Source: Corynebacterium flavescens
Lineage (GTDB): Bacteria > Actinomycetota > Actinomycetes > Mycobacteriales > Mycobacteriaceae
Direction of reading: 5' to 3'
DNA length: 64,000 bases
Assembly: GCF_008693105.1 (NCBI RefSeq)
Contig: NZ_VXKK01000031.1
Location: 155,777 to 219,776, forward strand
The translations under genes and the position numbers were made by a program. This document shows, piece after piece, positions 1 through 9,869 of the stretch (its first letter is position 1; every line of letters starts with the position of its first letter). The notes below the pieces were generated by a model. The model was not told the origin of the DNA, made no database searches, and saw only the letters and a list, made by a program, of their open reading frames with translations.

Positions 1-2276
1 TCGGTAGCGCGTTCGATGTAGTCATGCAGCGCGGACTCGTCATAAACAATCTCCATGCCGCGGCCACCCAACACATAGGAAGGACGCACGAGGACCGGGT
101 AGCCAATCTCGTTGGCCACGGCACGTGCCTCCGCGAAGGAGGTAGCGGTGCCAAACTCCGGCGCGGGCAGCCCGGCCTTGTCCAGGACCTTGCCGAACTC
201 GCCGCGATCCTCTGCCAGGTTAATGGCCTCGGGCGACGTGCCCACCACGGGAACCCCAGCCTCCTGCAGGCGCTCAGCCAGGCCGAGCGGGGTCTGGCCG
301 CCGAGCTGGACGATGACGCCCGCCACGGTGCCGGACTCCTTCTCCGCATGGTAGACCTCCATGACGTCCTCGAAGGTCAGTGGCTCGAAGTAGAGACGGT
401 CCGCGGTGTCATAGTCCGTCGACACGGTCTCTGGGTTGCAGTTGACCATGACGGTCTCATAACCCTTGCGGGAAAGCTCCAAGGCTGCGTGTACGCAGGA
501 GTAATCGAACTCGATACCCTGGCCGATGCGGTTGGGCCCAGAGCCCAAGATGATGACCTTCTCGCGCTCGTGCTGTGGCGCTACCTCGGACTCAGCATCC
601 GGGTCAAGCTCATAAGCGCTGTAGTGATAAGGAGTCTGTGCCTCGAACTCGCCGGCACAGGTGTCCACCGTCTTATAAACGGGGCGGATTCCCAGCGACC
701 AACGCAGGGAACGCACGCCCTCTTCCCCGGCGAACTCGGGGCGCAGTGCGGCAATCTGGCCGTCGGAAAGCCCGAAGACCTTGGCCTGGCGCAACAACGC
801 CGCATCCAGCACGGGTGCCTCGACGAGCACCTGACGCATCTCCACTAATGCCTCTAGCTCGGCCAGGAACCACGGATCCACTCCGGAGGCCTCATGAATC
901 TCATCGACGGTGGCACCCAGGCGCATCGCTAGCTCGATGTCATACATGCGGCCCTCGGTAGGACGCTTGAGGTCCTCGAGCACAGCAGCGACATTGGTGG
1001 CACGCTCGCCCGCGAAGTATTCATCCGGCTGAGTCCAGAAGCCAGAAGGCTTGTTCTCCAGGGAACGCATGACCTTGTTGAGGCCCGCGATGTAGTTGCG
1101 GCCAATGCCCATGGCCTCACCGACAGACTTCATGGTGGTGGTCAGAGTGTCATCGGCGCCGGGGAACTTCTCGAAAGCAAAGCGCGGGGCCTTGACGATG
1201 ACGTAGTCCAAGGTGGGCTCGAAAGCCGCTGGGGTCACGCCGGTGATGTCATTGGTGACCTCATCCAAGGAATAGCCAATGGCCAGCTTGGCCGCCAGCT
1301 TGGCAATGGGGAAGCCGGTGGCTTTCGACGCCAACGCGGAAGAACGGGAGACGCGCGGGTTCATCTCGATGACGATGATGCGCCCGTTGCTGGGGTTGAC
1401 CGCAAACTGAATGTTACATCCGCCGGTATCGACGCCCACCGCGCGGATGATGTCGATGCCCAGGTCACGCATGTTCTGATACTCGCGGTCCGTCAGCGTT
1501 AGCGCGGGAGCGACAGTGACGGAATCTCCCGTGTGCACACCCAGAGCGTCAACGTTTTCGATGGAGGCGATGACAACGACGTTATCGTCATGGTCACGCA
1601 TGAGCTCTAGCTCAAACTCTTTCCACCCGAGGATGGACTCCTCGATGAGGACGTTGGCCTCGGGAGAGGCGGCTAATCCGCCACCGGCAATGCGGTCGAG
1701 GTCCTTGTGGTTATAGGCCAGGCCGGATCCCAGGCCGCCCATGGTGAAGGAGGGGCGGACCACGACGGGCAGGCCGAGCTCGGCTACCGTTTCATGCACC
1801 TCGTCCATGTTGTGGCACACGCGGGAGCGGGCCGACTCGCCACCGATGGAGGCAACGATGTCTTTGAACTTCTGGCGATCCTCGCCGCGCTCGATAGCAG
1901 CGATATCCGCGCCGATGAGCTCGATGTCATACTTTTCAAGAATGCCTTGGCGGTCGAGCTGAATGGCCGCATTCAGTGCGGTCTGGCCGCCGAGTGTGGC
2001 CAGGACGGCATCGATGGGGTGGCCCTCTGCGATTTCCTTGGCCAGGATCTTTTCGATGAACTCCGGCTCGATGGGCTCCACGTAGGTGTGATCCGCGAAC
2101 TCGGGGTCAGTCATGATGGTGGCCGGGTTGGAATTGACCAGGGTCACCCGCAGTCCTTCTTGCTTGAGGACTCGGCAGGCCTGGGTTCCGGAATAGTCGA
2201 ACTCGCAGGCTTGGCCGATGACGATCGGGCCGGAGCCGATGACCAGGACGTGGTTGATGTCGGTGCGCTTTGGCAT
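1..2276 (-). CDS. carB: Carbamoyl-phosphate synthase large subunit (partial, 3' end outside window)
   Basis: CarB makes carbamoyl phosphate from ammonia (delivered by CarA), bicarbonate and two ATP, for pyrimidines and arginine. About 758 codons are present; the family is normally about 1,100 residues. The N-terminal half starts [17 protein letters not shown] and carries the ATP-grasp motif [19 protein letters not shown]. The internally duplicated second half begins at [16 protein letters not shown]. The end of the second ATP-grasp domain and the C-terminal allosteric domain lie beyond the left edge, so this is a window cut and not a truncation. The ATG lies 30 bases after the carA stop. It is the last visible gene of the pyr operon. 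Confidence 0.97.
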   Translation of the reverse strand, partial: MPKRTDINHVLVIGSGPIVIGQACEFDYSGTQACRVLKQEGLRVTLVNSNPATIMTDPEFADHTYVEPIEPEFIEKILAKEIAEGHPIDAVLATLGGQTALNAAIQLDRQGILEKYDIELIGADIAAIERGEDRQKFKDIVASIGGESARSRVCHNMDEVHETVAELGLPVVVRPSFTMGGLGSGLAYNHKDLDRIAGGGLAASPEANVLIEESILGWKEFELELMRDHDDNVVVIASIENVDALGVHTGDSVTVAPALTLTDREYQNMRDLGIDIIRAVGVDTGGCNIQFAVNPSNGRIIVIEMNPRVSRSSALASKATGFPIAKLAAKLAIGYSLDEVTNDITGVTPAAFEPTLDYVIVKAPRFAFEKFPGADDTLTTTMKSVGEAMGIGRNYIAGLNKVMRSLENKPSGFWTQPDEYFAGERATNVAAVLEDLKRPTEGRMYDIELAMRLGATVDEIHEASGVDPWFLAELEALVEMRQVLVEAPVLDAALLRQAKVFGLSDGQIAALRPEFAGEEGVRSLRWSLGIRPVYKTVDTCAGEFEAQTPYHYSAYELDPDAESEVAPQHEREKVIILGSGPNRIGQGIEFDYSCVHAALELSRKGYETVMVNCNPETVSTDYDTADRLYFEPLTFEDVMEVYHAEKESGTVAGVIVQLGGQTPLGLAERLQEAGVPVVGTSPEAINLAEDRGEFGKVLDKAGLPAPEFGTATSFAEARAVANEIGYPVLVRPSYVLGGRGMEIVYDESALHDYIERAT

Positions 2277-2306
2277 GAGTGTTTTCTTCCTTGCTCCTGG
2301 TTGTTT

Positions 2307-3491
2307 CTACTTATTCGGGGTGTGCTGAGTCATCAGCTCAATGAACTGATCAAAAAGCGGGTTCGCATCGTGCGGGCCGGCGGCAGACTCCGGGTGGTAC
2401 TGCACCGAGAAGGCCATTCCGTCATCGAGCGCCACGCCCTCGACAACGTCATCGTTAAGGCAGGTATGCGTGACGGTGGCAGGGCCGAAATCTGAGGTGA
2501 ATGCAGCACCTCCAGCAGGCTTGCCCTCCCCTGCCGGATTCTCCAGCGCGAAGCCGTGGTTCTGGGAGGTGATGTCGATCTTGCCGGTCTTGTGGTTGAG
2601 CACTGGGACGTTGATGCCGCGGTGACCAAACTTCAACTTATAGGTGCCAAGCCCGAGCGCGCGGCCCAGAATCTGGTTGCCAAAGCAAATGCCGAAGAAA
2701 GGAACCTTCGCCGCGAGGATGTCTCGCACGACCGCGACCATGTCATCGGCCGTGGCGGGATCTCCTGGGCCATTGGAGACGAATACGCCGTCCGGCTCAT
2801 AAGCCATGATGTCCTTGAAGGAAGTACCTGCGGGGACCACGATGGTTTCGATGCCGCGCTTAGCAAAGTGGCGCGGGGTTGCGGTCTTAATACCCATGTC
2901 ATAGGCCACGACCTTGAAGCGCTTCTCGCCCTCGGCGGCAACGGTATATGGCTCGGTGGTGCTCACCTGTGCGGAAAGATCCGCGCCCTGCATGGACTCT
3001 TGCCCCTTGACCTCGGCGACGAGTTCATCGACGGGGCGCTGTGCGGCCTCGCCAGAAAAGATTCCGGCGGCGATGGAACCGTAGTTGCGCAGGTGGCGCA
3101 CGAGGGTGCGGGTATCTACGCCGCGGATGCCGATGATGCCCTGGGCACTCATCTCCTCCGGAAGGGAACGCGCAGCACGCCAGTTGGACACACGGTGTGC
3201 CAAGTCGCGGATAACCAAGCCAGCGACCCAGATCTTGTTTCCGTGGGACTCATTGTCCTCGTCGTTCCACCCGGTGTTGCCGATGTGGGGAGCCGCGCTC
3301 ACGACGATCTGGCGGTGGTAGGAAGGATCCGTCAGCGTTTCTTGGTAGCCGGTCATCGCGGTGTTAAACACGGCCTCTCCCAGAGAAGTGCCGGTGGCGC
3401 CAAAGCCGTATCCGCGGAAAGCGCGGCCGTCAGCCAGTACCAGGATGGCCGGGATGGGTGCCGGGTTGTTAGCCGGGGTGGTTTCAGTCAC
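2307..3491 (-). CDS. carA: Carbamoyl-phosphate synthase small (glutaminase) subunit
   Basis: CarA hydrolyses glutamine and passes ammonia to CarB. The product is 394 residues, the usual length. The class I amidotransferase nucleophile is Cys269 in GICFGNQ, and the catalytic His lies in QYHPES near the C-terminus. I chose the GTG at 3491 (VTETTPANNPAP) because AGAAAGG sits about 8 bases upstream. A longer frame to 3698 would run through the pyrC stop and has no family similarity before this point. It lies 44 bases after pyrC in the same operon. Confidence 0.95.
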   Translation of the reverse strand: MTETTPANNPAPIPAILVLADGRAFRGYGFGATGTSLGEAVFNTAMTGYQETLTDPSYHRQIVVSAAPHIGNTGWNDEDNESHGNKIWVAGLVIRDLAHRVSNWRAARSLPEEMSAQGIIGIRGVDTRTLVRHLRNYGSIAAGIFSGEAAQRPVDELVAEVKGQESMQGADLSAQVSTTEPYTVAAEGEKRFKVVAYDMGIKTATPRHFAKRGIETIVVPAGTSFKDIMAYEPDGVFVSNGPGDPATADDMVAVVRDILAAKVPFFGICFGNQILGRALGLGTYKLKFGHRGINVPVLNHKTGKIDITSQNHGFALENPAGEGKPAGGAAFTSDFGPATVTHTCLNDDVVEGVALDDGMAFSVQYHPESAAGPHDANPLFDQFIELMTQHTPNK

Positions 3492-3535
3492 TGCGTGGCC
3501 TTTCTGAGCCTGAGAATTAATCTGTGTGTTCAAGG

Positions 3536-4906
3536 TTACTTCGCTTCTTCTTGTGCCAAGGACGCGGCCCCGTCGGTGGCGAGGTTGTAGGTGAGCCTTC
3601 CCCGCAAGATGGTGTGCGTGACTCGGGCGCCAAATTCCTCGCCCTCGTAAGGGTTGTTTTCGGACTTGGAGGCCAGCTGCGTGGAATCGGAGACCCAAGA
3701 ATTATGCGGGTCGACGATGGTGAGGTTCGCCGGCTCGCCCACCGCAATGGGGCGGCCGTGGCCGGGCAGCCTGGTGATCTCGGCGGGTCGCTCGGACATG
3801 ACGCGGGCGACGAAGCGCCAATCTGCCAAGCCCGATTCGACAAAAATTTTGGCGATGACAGCCAAGGAGGACTCCAACCCCAGCATGCCGGGCTTGGCCA
3901 TCTCGAACTCCACGCACTTGTCTTCCGAGCCATGGGGGGCGTGGTCGGTAGCCACGACATCGATTAGCCCGTCGAGCAAAGCCTGGCGCAGTGCTAGAGT
4001 GTCATGCTCCTCGCGCAGTGGCGGGTTGACGCGGTAGACCCCGTCGTAGGTGCGCAGCTTGTCATCAGTGAGCAGCAGGTGGTGCGGAGTTACCTCGGCG
4101 GTGAGCGGAATGCCCTGCTCCTTGGCCCACTTGAGCAGCTCGACGGTTCCGGTGGTGGAGGCGTGGCAGATGTGCAGGCGGTTGCCATAGTCACGAGCCA
4201 GAAGTGCGTCGCGAGCGACGATGGATTCCTCTGCCACACGCGGCCAGCCATGCAAGCCCAGCTTGGCCGAGGTAGGCCCCTCGTGCGCGCAAGCCCCCTC
4301 GGTCATACGGGAATCCTCCGCATGCTGGGCCAAGAGCACGTCGAGCCCCTTGGCGTATTCCAGGGCGCGGCGCATGATCTGCGGATCCTGAACGCACTTT
4401 CCATCGTCCGAGAACATACGCACTTTCGCGTCCGAGTTCTTCATCATCCCGAACTCGGTCAGCGTCTTGCCTTCCAAGCCCTTGGTGATGGAGCCGACTG
4501 GGTGAACATCGCACAAGCCCAGTGCCTGGGCCTTTGCCCACACGGACTCTGCAATAACAGGCTGATCGGTGACCGGGGTGGTATTGGCCATGGTGAACAC
4601 GGCGGTGAAGCCTCCCTTGGCCGCAGCCCGGGAGCCGGTCTCGATAGTCTCGGTATCCTCGCGGCCCGGCTCGCGCAGGTGCACATGCATATCGACGAGC
4701 CCGGGCAGCAAGACACTGCCGGCCCCGTCGATGGTGTTATCGGCAGAGTGGGTTTCCGTCAACTCGGAGCCGATAGCTGCGATGGCGCCATCCTCGATGA
4801 ATACTTCGGTGGGCTCGCCCTCGCCATAGGGACGCACGTTGGTGATGAGCAGAGTCTGCGCGGCAGGAGCGCTCAGTTGGCCGGTGAGTGGATAATTGTC
4901 TTTCAT
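3536..4906 (-). CDS. pyrC: Dihydroorotase
   Basis: PyrC cyclises N-carbamoyl-aspartate to dihydroorotate, step three of pyrimidine synthesis. The 456-residue product has the metal-binding HxH motif at His74 and His76 ([10 protein letters not shown]) and the late ATDHAPH signature of class I dihydroorotases. Start: the ATG at 4906 (MKDNYPL) has AGGAGAAAG about 7-10 bases upstream. The frame is open to 4942, but that would overlap pyrB. The pyrB stop lies 13 bases before the chosen start. Confidence 0.95.
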   Translation of the reverse strand: MKDNYPLTGQLSAPAAQTLLITNVRPYGEGEPTEVFIEDGAIAAIGSELTETHSADNTIDGAGSVLLPGLVDMHVHLREPGREDTETIETGSRAAAKGGFTAVFTMANTTPVTDQPVIAESVWAKAQALGLCDVHPVGSITKGLEGKTLTEFGMMKNSDAKVRMFSDDGKCVQDPQIMRRALEYAKGLDVLLAQHAEDSRMTEGACAHEGPTSAKLGLHGWPRVAEESIVARDALLARDYGNRLHICHASTTGTVELLKWAKEQGIPLTAEVTPHHLLLTDDKLRTYDGVYRVNPPLREEHDTLALRQALLDGLIDVVATDHAPHGSEDKCVEFEMAKPGMLGLESSLAVIAKIFVESGLADWRFVARVMSERPAEITRLPGHGRPIAVGEPANLTIVDPHNSWVSDSTQLASKSENNPYEGEEFGARVTHTILRGRLTYNLATDGAASLAQEEAK

Positions 4907-4919
4907 TGCGAGCTTTCTC

Positions 4920-5873
4920 CTAGATTCCGGCGTTTTCACCATTGGTCAACAAGGTAAAGAGGACGGCCATTCGCAGGTGGACTCCGTTGTTGACCTGTTG
5001 CAAGACGGCCGTCTTAGCGTAGTCCGCGACGGTGTAGTTGATTTCCATACCGCGCAACATTGGCCCCGGGTGCATGACGATGGCGCCAGGGCGCATAGCC
5101 GCCGCCCGCTGCTTGGACAGGCCATAAAGGCTGGCGTATTCGCGGTGTGAAGGGAAGAAACCTCCATGCATGCGTTCCTGTTGGACGCGCAGCATCATCA
5201 CTACATCGGCATCGGCGATCTCCGCGTCGAAGTCATAAGACACACGCACCGGCCAGGTCTCAACCCCATAGGGTAACAAGGTAGCCGGAGCGACGAGCGT
5301 TACTTCGGCGCCAAGCGCGGTGAGCAGATCCACGTTGGAGCGCACCACGCGCGAGTGCTTGCAATCCCCGACTATCTTGACGCGCAGCCCGCTAAAGTCC
5401 CCGCCCTTGATGCCCAGGCGCTGACGCATGGTCACCGCATCAAGCAAGGCTTGGGTGGGGTGCTGATGCGCGCCATCGCCCGCGTTGATGACGCTGGGGC
5501 CTTGGCCGCCAGGGCACACCCATTGCGCAAGCTGCTGGGCCGCACCCGAGGAGGGGTGGCGAATGATAAGAGCGTCTGCGCCGATGGCGCTCAAGGTCAA
5601 TCCGGTGTCCTTCAAGGACTCGCCCTTCTTGACTGACGACGTCGACGCGGAGAGGTTGATGACATCCGCCGACATCCACTTGCCCGCGGTTTCAAAAGAA
5701 GAGCGCGTGCGGGTGGAGTTTTCATAGAACAAGGTATAGATAGTGCGCCCACGCAGAGTGGGAAGCTTCTTCACCTCGCGGCCGTCAAGCGCCTCGTGGA
5801 AGCGATCGGCCTCATCGAGCAAGGCCACGATCTCCGCAGGGGACAGATCAGCTATATCTAGCAGATGTTTCAT
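4920..5873 (-). CDS. pyrB: Aspartate carbamoyltransferase catalytic chain
   Basis: PyrB joins carbamoyl phosphate and aspartate to give carbamoyl-aspartate, the committed pyrimidine step. The 317-residue protein has the carbamoyl-phosphate loop STRTR at residues 53-57 and the HPTQALLD motif. No regulatory chain gene (pyrI) is nearby. Its ATG overlaps the pyrR stop as TAATG, so the two are probably translationally coupled and controlled by the PyrR loop upstream of pyrR. Confidence 0.97.
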   Translation of the reverse strand: MKHLLDIADLSPAEIVALLDEADRFHEALDGREVKKLPTLRGRTIYTLFYENSTRTRSSFETAGKWMSADVINLSASTSSVKKGESLKDTGLTLSAIGADALIIRHPSSGAAQQLAQWVCPGGQGPSVINAGDGAHQHPTQALLDAVTMRQRLGIKGGDFSGLRVKIVGDCKHSRVVRSNVDLLTALGAEVTLVAPATLLPYGVETWPVRVSYDFDAEIADADVVMMLRVQQERMHGGFFPSHREYASLYGLSKQRAAAMRPGAIVMHPGPMLRGMEINYTVADYAKTAVLQQVNNGVHLRMAVLFTLLTNGENAGI

Positions 5874-6457
5874 TAGTTCTGCTCCTCCCCGCGGTTACGC
5901 GTCAGGATGACTGAATCGTGGCCATCGATCTCTGCAATAGATACGGTGACGTCTTCATCGCGGGAGGTGGGGATGTTCTTTCCCACATAGTCCGCGCGTA
6001 TGGGTACCTGGCGATGTCCGCGATCAACAAGAACCGCTAGCTGAATGATCTCGGGGCGCCCAGAATCCGCCAAGGCGTCGAGAGCCGCGCGGATGGTACG
6101 CCCGGAATAGAGCACATCATCAACGAGGATGACCGTAGCTCCCGTGATTCCGCCATCCGGCATGCGGGTGGGCTGCAAAGCGCGGTGCGGCTTATTGTGC
6201 AGGTCATCGCGATAGAGGGTGATGTCGAGAGAGCCGCAGGGTATCTTGACCTCAGAGAACTCCTCGATCTTTTGCGCAAGGCGCTTAGCCAGCGGTACTC
6301 CACCAGAGGGGATACCCACGAGGAGCACCCGTGGTGCGTCCGCGGAATCAAGCGCCGTCTTTTCAATAACTTGGTGCGCGATGCGTGCGACAGTGCGTGC
6401 GACATCATCGGAGCTTAAAAGCTCGATTTGGTCGACACCGGTGTCATTTCCACTCAT
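5873..6457 (-). CDS. pyrR: Pyrimidine operon regulator / uracil phosphoribosyltransferase PyrR
   Basis: PyrR binds a short RNA loop in pyr mRNA when UMP is high, and many members also have weak uracil phosphoribosyltransferase activity. The 194-residue protein carries the PRPP-binding loop [13 protein letters not shown] at residues 109-121. It is the first gene of the operon. The ATG at 6457 has a strong GGAAGGAGG ribosome binding site that forms part of a PyrR-type binding loop (separate entry), so PyrR probably represses its own translation and that of the coupled downstream genes. Confidence 0.96.
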   Translation of the reverse strand: MSGNDTGVDQIELLSSDDVARTVARIAHQVIEKTALDSADAPRVLLVGIPSGGVPLAKRLAQKIEEFSEVKIPCGSLDITLYRDDLHNKPHRALQPTRMPDGGITGATVILVDDVLYSGRTIRAALDALADSGRPEIIQLAVLVDRGHRQVPIRADYVGKNIPTSRDEDVTVSIAEIDGHDSVILTRNRGEEQN

Positions 6458-6463
6458 CGTGAC

Positions 6464-6498
6464 CTCCTTCCCCGCCTCACAGTGCGGTCTTTAAAGGA
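6464..6498 (-). promoter_or_regulatory. PyrR-binding RNA loop overlapping the pyrR ribosome binding site
   Basis: Read on the minus strand, the leader contains CCTTTAAAGACC, then the loop CTGTGAGGCGG, then GGAAGGAGG. CCTTT can pair with the downstream GAAGG, leaving the conserved GTGAGG-type loop described for PyrR sites. The closing strand contains the pyrR Shine-Dalgarno at about 6463-6470. This matches the mycobacterial type of control, in which PyrR hides the ribosome binding site; I see no antiterminator/terminator pair. The assignment is from motif recognition only. Confidence 0.75.
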
Positions 6499-6542
6499 TG
6501 CCGGTAAATGGTCTCATGAATGTCTATGATTGGAAGACAGCG

Positions 6543-6548
6543 ATTATA
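6543..6548 (-). promoter_or_regulatory. Probable -10 element of the pyr operon promoter
   Basis: A perfect TATAAT lies on the minus strand here, which would start transcription near 6536 and give a leader of about 80 nucleotides containing the PyrR loop. No convincing -35 hexamer is visible 16-18 bases upstream, which is common for corynebacterial promoters. Confidence 0.6.
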
Positions 6549-6618
6549 TTAGCACCCTCTCCTCACACATGGGTGGGTGGATCCGAATTGGAACCGAAAT
6601 AGAAGAGGTGCACCCCTT

Positions 6619-7971
6619 TTGAGCTTCACCGCACAGCATGTCGTTCCCGCCCCCCGCGAACAGGTGTGGACATGGCATACCCGTCCCGGAGCACTGAGCC
6701 GGCTCAACGCACCCTTTACATTTATGACGCCCATTGCCCAAGCTACCAGCCTCGCTGATGGGACCTCTATCCTCGGCCTGCCCGCGGGTCTGCGCTGGGT
6801 TGCCCGCCACGATCTTTCTCGTTATCAAACGGGCTACAGTTTTTCAGACGTCTGCATCAATGCACCCATGCGCCGCTTCGCCCACTGGCGCCACGACCAC
6901 CACTTCGCCGATCACCCCACGGGTACTTTAGTCACCGATTCCGTGGACACCCGCCTGCCTTCCTCCGCTCTCGAATCCGTCTTTGCCTATCGCCAGCATC
7001 AACTCATTGAGGATTTTTCCTTCCTCAACCGGATGGGAGCCTTCCTCGAAGAAGGCACGCCGGGCCTTAAGATTGCGATTACAGGCTCCCGCGGTTCTGT
7101 CGGCCGTGCGCTGAGCGCGCAACTGCGCACTGCAGGCCACGAGGTCATCCAGTTGGTGCGCTCCGAGCCTAAGCAGGGCCAGCGGCGGTGGCGCCCCAAC
7201 TCCCCTTCACCCGAGCTCCTCGAGGGAATAGATGTGCTGGTCCACCTCGCGGGCGAGCCAATCTTTGGCCGCTTCAATGACTCCCACAAGGCAGACATCC
7301 GCGACTCCCGCGTCGACCCCACCCGCCTGCTTGCCCAGCTGGTTGCCAATACTTCCTCTGTGCGCACCATGGTCACAGCCTCAGCAATCGGCATCTACGG
7401 CGCCGACCGTGGTGCTGAAGAACTGACGGAAGACTCCGAGCGCGGCGAAGGCTTCCTCGCCGATGTCGTCACCGACTGGGAGGAGGCGACCTCCCCTGCC
7501 CCCCAGGCAGGAAAGCGAGTAGTCAATATCCGCACAGGAATCGCCCTTTCAGGAAACACCGGGATGCTCCCGATCCTGCGGGCACTTTTTTCCACTGGAC
7601 TGGGCGGAGCCTTCGGCAAAGGCGAGTTTTGGTATAGCTGGGTCGCCATGGATGATCTCACCGACATCTACTTCCGCGCGATTATTGATGAAGCCCTTTC
7701 CGGCCCCATCAACGCCGTCTCCCCCACCCCAGTACTCAACCGCGAATTCGTCTCCGCGCTCGGTGAGGAGCTCAAGCGTCCCGCCCTAGTTCCCATCCCC
7801 TCCTTCGGCCCCGCCCTGCTGCTGGGTAAAGAAGGCGCCCGCGAGCTAGCTTTAGCCGATCAGCGGGTACTTCCCACGGCTTTGCAGGAGGCGGGACACA
7901 CGTTCCGCTACCCCCAGGTGGCGGGAGCATTAGCCCACGAGTTGGGTGGCGAAGAACTGTGGACTCCGTGA
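6619..7971 (+). CDS. TIGR01777-type NAD-dependent epimerase with N-terminal SRPBCC-like domain
   Basis: The 450-residue protein has two parts. About residues 1-145 resemble an SRPBCC/cyclase-coenzyme transport fold (SFTAQHVVPAPREQVW). From about residue 154 there is an extended SDR domain with the NAD(P) loop ITGSRGSVGRALS and a C-terminal DUF1731-like tail, as in the YfcH/TIGR01777 family. The substrate is unknown. I chose TTG at 6619, preceded by AGAAGAGG, because the protein then begins MSFTAQHV in register with the fold. A GTG at 6577 would add 14 residues and run into the divergent pyr promoter. Confidence 0.85.
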   Translation: MSFTAQHVVPAPREQVWTWHTRPGALSRLNAPFTFMTPIAQATSLADGTSILGLPAGLRWVARHDLSRYQTGYSFSDVCINAPMRRFAHWRHDHHFADHPTGTLVTDSVDTRLPSSALESVFAYRQHQLIEDFSFLNRMGAFLEEGTPGLKIAITGSRGSVGRALSAQLRTAGHEVIQLVRSEPKQGQRRWRPNSPSPELLEGIDVLVHLAGEPIFGRFNDSHKADIRDSRVDPTRLLAQLVANTSSVRTMVTASAIGIYGADRGAEELTEDSERGEGFLADVVTDWEEATSPAPQAGKRVVNIRTGIALSGNTGMLPILRALFSTGLGGAFGKGEFWYSWVAMDDLTDIYFRAIIDEALSGPINAVSPTPVLNREFVSALGEELKRPALVPIPSFGPALLLGKEGARELALADQRVLPTALQEAGHTFRYPQVAGALAHELGGEELWTP

Positions 7972-8040
7972 CTTCGGTAGGGTTGGCACGAGTTTAGTTT
8001 TTTTATCTCCCCGACCACACGAATGGACTGAGATTTTCCA

Positions 8041-8547
8041 GTGTCTGAAGAATCCACCTCACAAGTGCCCACCTTGCTACCTGACACCCCGGTTGAGCCA
8101 GTAACGCTCGAGCGCGTGGCAGAAATCTTTGATTCAGAGAACCTCCAATACCGCATCGAGGAGCAGCCGGTAGATGAGGATGAGACCGTCCGCATCCTGC
8201 GCACCGGTTTCTCCAACGCTGCCATCGCTCTCCAGCTGCGCAACGACACACTTACCGTGGACTCCGTCTGGCGCGGGACCTTTGCCACCACGGAAGGCCC
8301 CAAGCTGCTCAGCGTTATCAACTCGTGGAATCAACAGAGCTTTGCGCCCACACTGCGCTTTTTTGAAGGCCCCGATAACACCCTTGCGGCCTCCGGCGTG
8401 CGCGAGCTTGACGTGACCCACGGGGCTTCGCGCAACCAGCTTGGCGCCTTCGTGATGTCCACGCTCGACGCCATCCTGCAGTCCTTTTCTTTCCTCGAAG
8501 AACAATACCCGGCGCTCGTAACCTGGGAGGAGCCGAACCATGACTAA
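8041..8547 (+). CDS. YbjN-domain protein, first of a pair
   Basis: A soluble, acidic 168-residue protein with no signal peptide or membrane segment. The sequence RVAEIFDSENLQYRIEEQP followed by an alternating strand/helix pattern resembles the YbjN family, which has a type III secretion chaperone-like fold and no agreed function. The GTG start has no clear ribosome binding site. The stop overlaps the next gene by 8 bases (ATGACTAA), so the two are surely co-translated. They may form a heterodimer, since the family often dimerises; that is inference. Confidence 0.75.
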   Translation: MSEESTSQVPTLLPDTPVEPVTLERVAEIFDSENLQYRIEEQPVDEDETVRILRTGFSNAAIALQLRNDTLTVDSVWRGTFATTEGPKLLSVINSWNQQSFAPTLRFFEGPDNTLAASGVRELDVTHGASRNQLGAFVMSTLDAILQSFSFLEEQYPALVTWEEPNHD

Positions 8548-9019
8548 CACCGACTTCACTTTGCCCGTTGTCACCCTCGATCGCGTCATCGACGCCATGT
8601 CTACTTTCGACGTCGAACTCGAGCCCACCACGGGCAGCCTCGATGCCGCAACGGCCAACCTCAACGGACTCCCCTGCATGTTTGCTGTGCTCGACTCCGT
8701 AGTCATCGTCCGTTGCGACGTACCCACGGATGCCAGCTTCTCCGCTGCCGACGCAGGTCTTTTCCTCGCGGCCAATCAGATTAACTCGGTGGCCTTCGGC
8801 GCGCGCGTTGTCATCACGGACCACGACGACATGCTCGTCGTCCGCTCAGAGCGCGACATTCCTTGCGCCGCCGGACTCAGCGATGAGCAGCTTAATTCCG
8901 CGCTCAAGGCCGCGGTCGACGCCGTCATCGGCGCTCAAGATGCCATGGTGGCCGCTGCCGAGGAGATGAGCAAGCTCGGCTCAGAAACGGCCGCCGCTGC
9001 CAGCGCCAACGAAGAATAG
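8540..9019 (+). CDS. YbjN-domain protein, second of a pair
   Basis: A 159-residue acidic cytosolic protein that starts with VTLDRVIDAMSTFDVELEP, aligning by eye with the start of the YbjN domain in the gene before it, so the two look like paralogues. The C-terminus is an Ala/Glu-rich helix (AAAEEMSKLGSETAAAASANEE region). It overlaps its upstream partner and is followed by a strong hairpin terminator. Function unknown. Confidence 0.75.
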   Translation: MTNTDFTLPVVTLDRVIDAMSTFDVELEPTTGSLDAATANLNGLPCMFAVLDSVVIVRCDVPTDASFSAADAGLFLAANQINSVAFGARVVITDHDDMLVVRSERDIPCAAGLSDEQLNSALKAAVDAVIGAQDAMVAAAEEMSKLGSETAAAASANEE

Positions 9020-9046
9020 CTCTTAAGGCGACTCCCCAAAAGCAAT

Positions 9047-9089
9047 CATCCCCAGTACCTTTCCTCATCATGGGAAGGTACTGGGGATG
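9047..9089. terminator. Hairpin terminator between convergent ybjN pair and nusB operon
   Basis: Arms 9047-9061 and 9075-9089 (ATCCCCAGTACCTT against AAGGTACTGGGGAT) form a perfect stem of about 15 bp. The stem extends by three more pairs, including one G-T, to a loop of about 6 bases. There is no long T run on the plus side; the minus side reads TTGCTTTT. It sits between convergent genes and probably works in both directions. Confidence 0.8.
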
Positions 9090-9104
9090 AAAGCTACGCG
9101 GGCC

Positions 9105-9860
9105 CTAAGACTCTTGAGCCTGCGAATCTTGGTTCTCCGCAGGTTCCTGCGCTGCCGCGCCCTCGGCAGAATCTACAGAATCAGCAGGATCAACCACATC
9201 AGCCAAATCCTTAGCCTCTGCAGGCTCCGCAGAGACCACAGCGCCTTCGACGCTCTCTGTATCTTCCAAAGGCTCGGCCTCAGCAACAACCTCAACGTCA
9301 GCCAAGTCCTCAGCAACAGCCAAGTCCTCAGCCTCAATCGAGCCCTCTGTATCTTCGCCGGCTTTCATGGGGTTGTCAGCTGAACGCGACTGGGCAACGT
9401 CATCCAAAACGGCGTGAATATAAGGGGCGGCCTGCGCAGTGGAGTACTCGGAAGCCAACTCAACACCTTCGACTACGGCGGTGGCCGTAGGAATGTCTGG
9501 GTTGAAGAGCAGTTCCCATACCGATACGCGCATGATGGCGCGGTCCACAGCAGGGATGCGGTGAAACTCCCAGTCCTCCGAGAGGAAACGCGCGATGGTT
9601 TCATCGATGGCGTCGAGCTCTTCCGCGGCGCCCGCCACGATTTCTTTGGTGTAATCCGCGATCGGGGCTACGCCGTTGCGCTGATCACGGGCCAAAGATA
9701 TACGGTCTTCCACGATTGCCACCGGGTCGACATCGCGGTTTTCCGCCTCGTAGAGGATATCCGCTGCGCGACGCCGCGCGCGATAACGGGCGGTATGGCG
9801 CTTGTGGTTAATACCGGACTTGCGCGGATGCTCAGCGAGGGACTCGTTGTTCTCAGACAC
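9105..9860 (-). CDS. nusB: Transcription antitermination factor NusB with acidic C-terminal tail
   Basis: NusB binds boxA RNA with S10 to prevent premature termination in rRNA operons. The conserved all-helical domain covers about residues 20-158, with [20 protein letters not shown] near the start and [14 protein letters not shown] further on. The remaining 90 or so residues are an Ala/Glu/Asp-rich tail that is not part of the fold. It includes an in-frame 18-base duplication (residues 176-187, AEDLA twice). Many NusB proteins are about 140 residues; here the protein is 251. It is the last gene of the aroC-nusB run, immediately after efp. Confidence 0.93.
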   Translation of the reverse strand: MSENNESLAEHPRKSGINHKRHTARYRARRRAADILYEAENRDVDPVAIVEDRISLARDQRNGVAPIADYTKEIVAGAAEELDAIDETIARFLSEDWEFHRIPAVDRAIMRVSVWELLFNPDIPTATAVVEGVELASEYSTAQAAPYIHAVLDDVAQSRSADNPMKAGEDTEGSIEAEDLAVAEDLADVEVVAEAEPLEDTESVEGAVVSAEPAEAKDLADVVDPADSVDSAEGAAAQEPAENQDSQAQES

Positions 9861-9869
9861 GTACGCTAC

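Noticed and set aside
2556..3590. 344-codon plus-strand open frame
   Set aside because: Antisense shadow of carA; the minus frame carries the complete amidotransferase motifs.
4004..4957. 317-codon plus-strand open frame
   Set aside because: Antisense shadow of pyrC.
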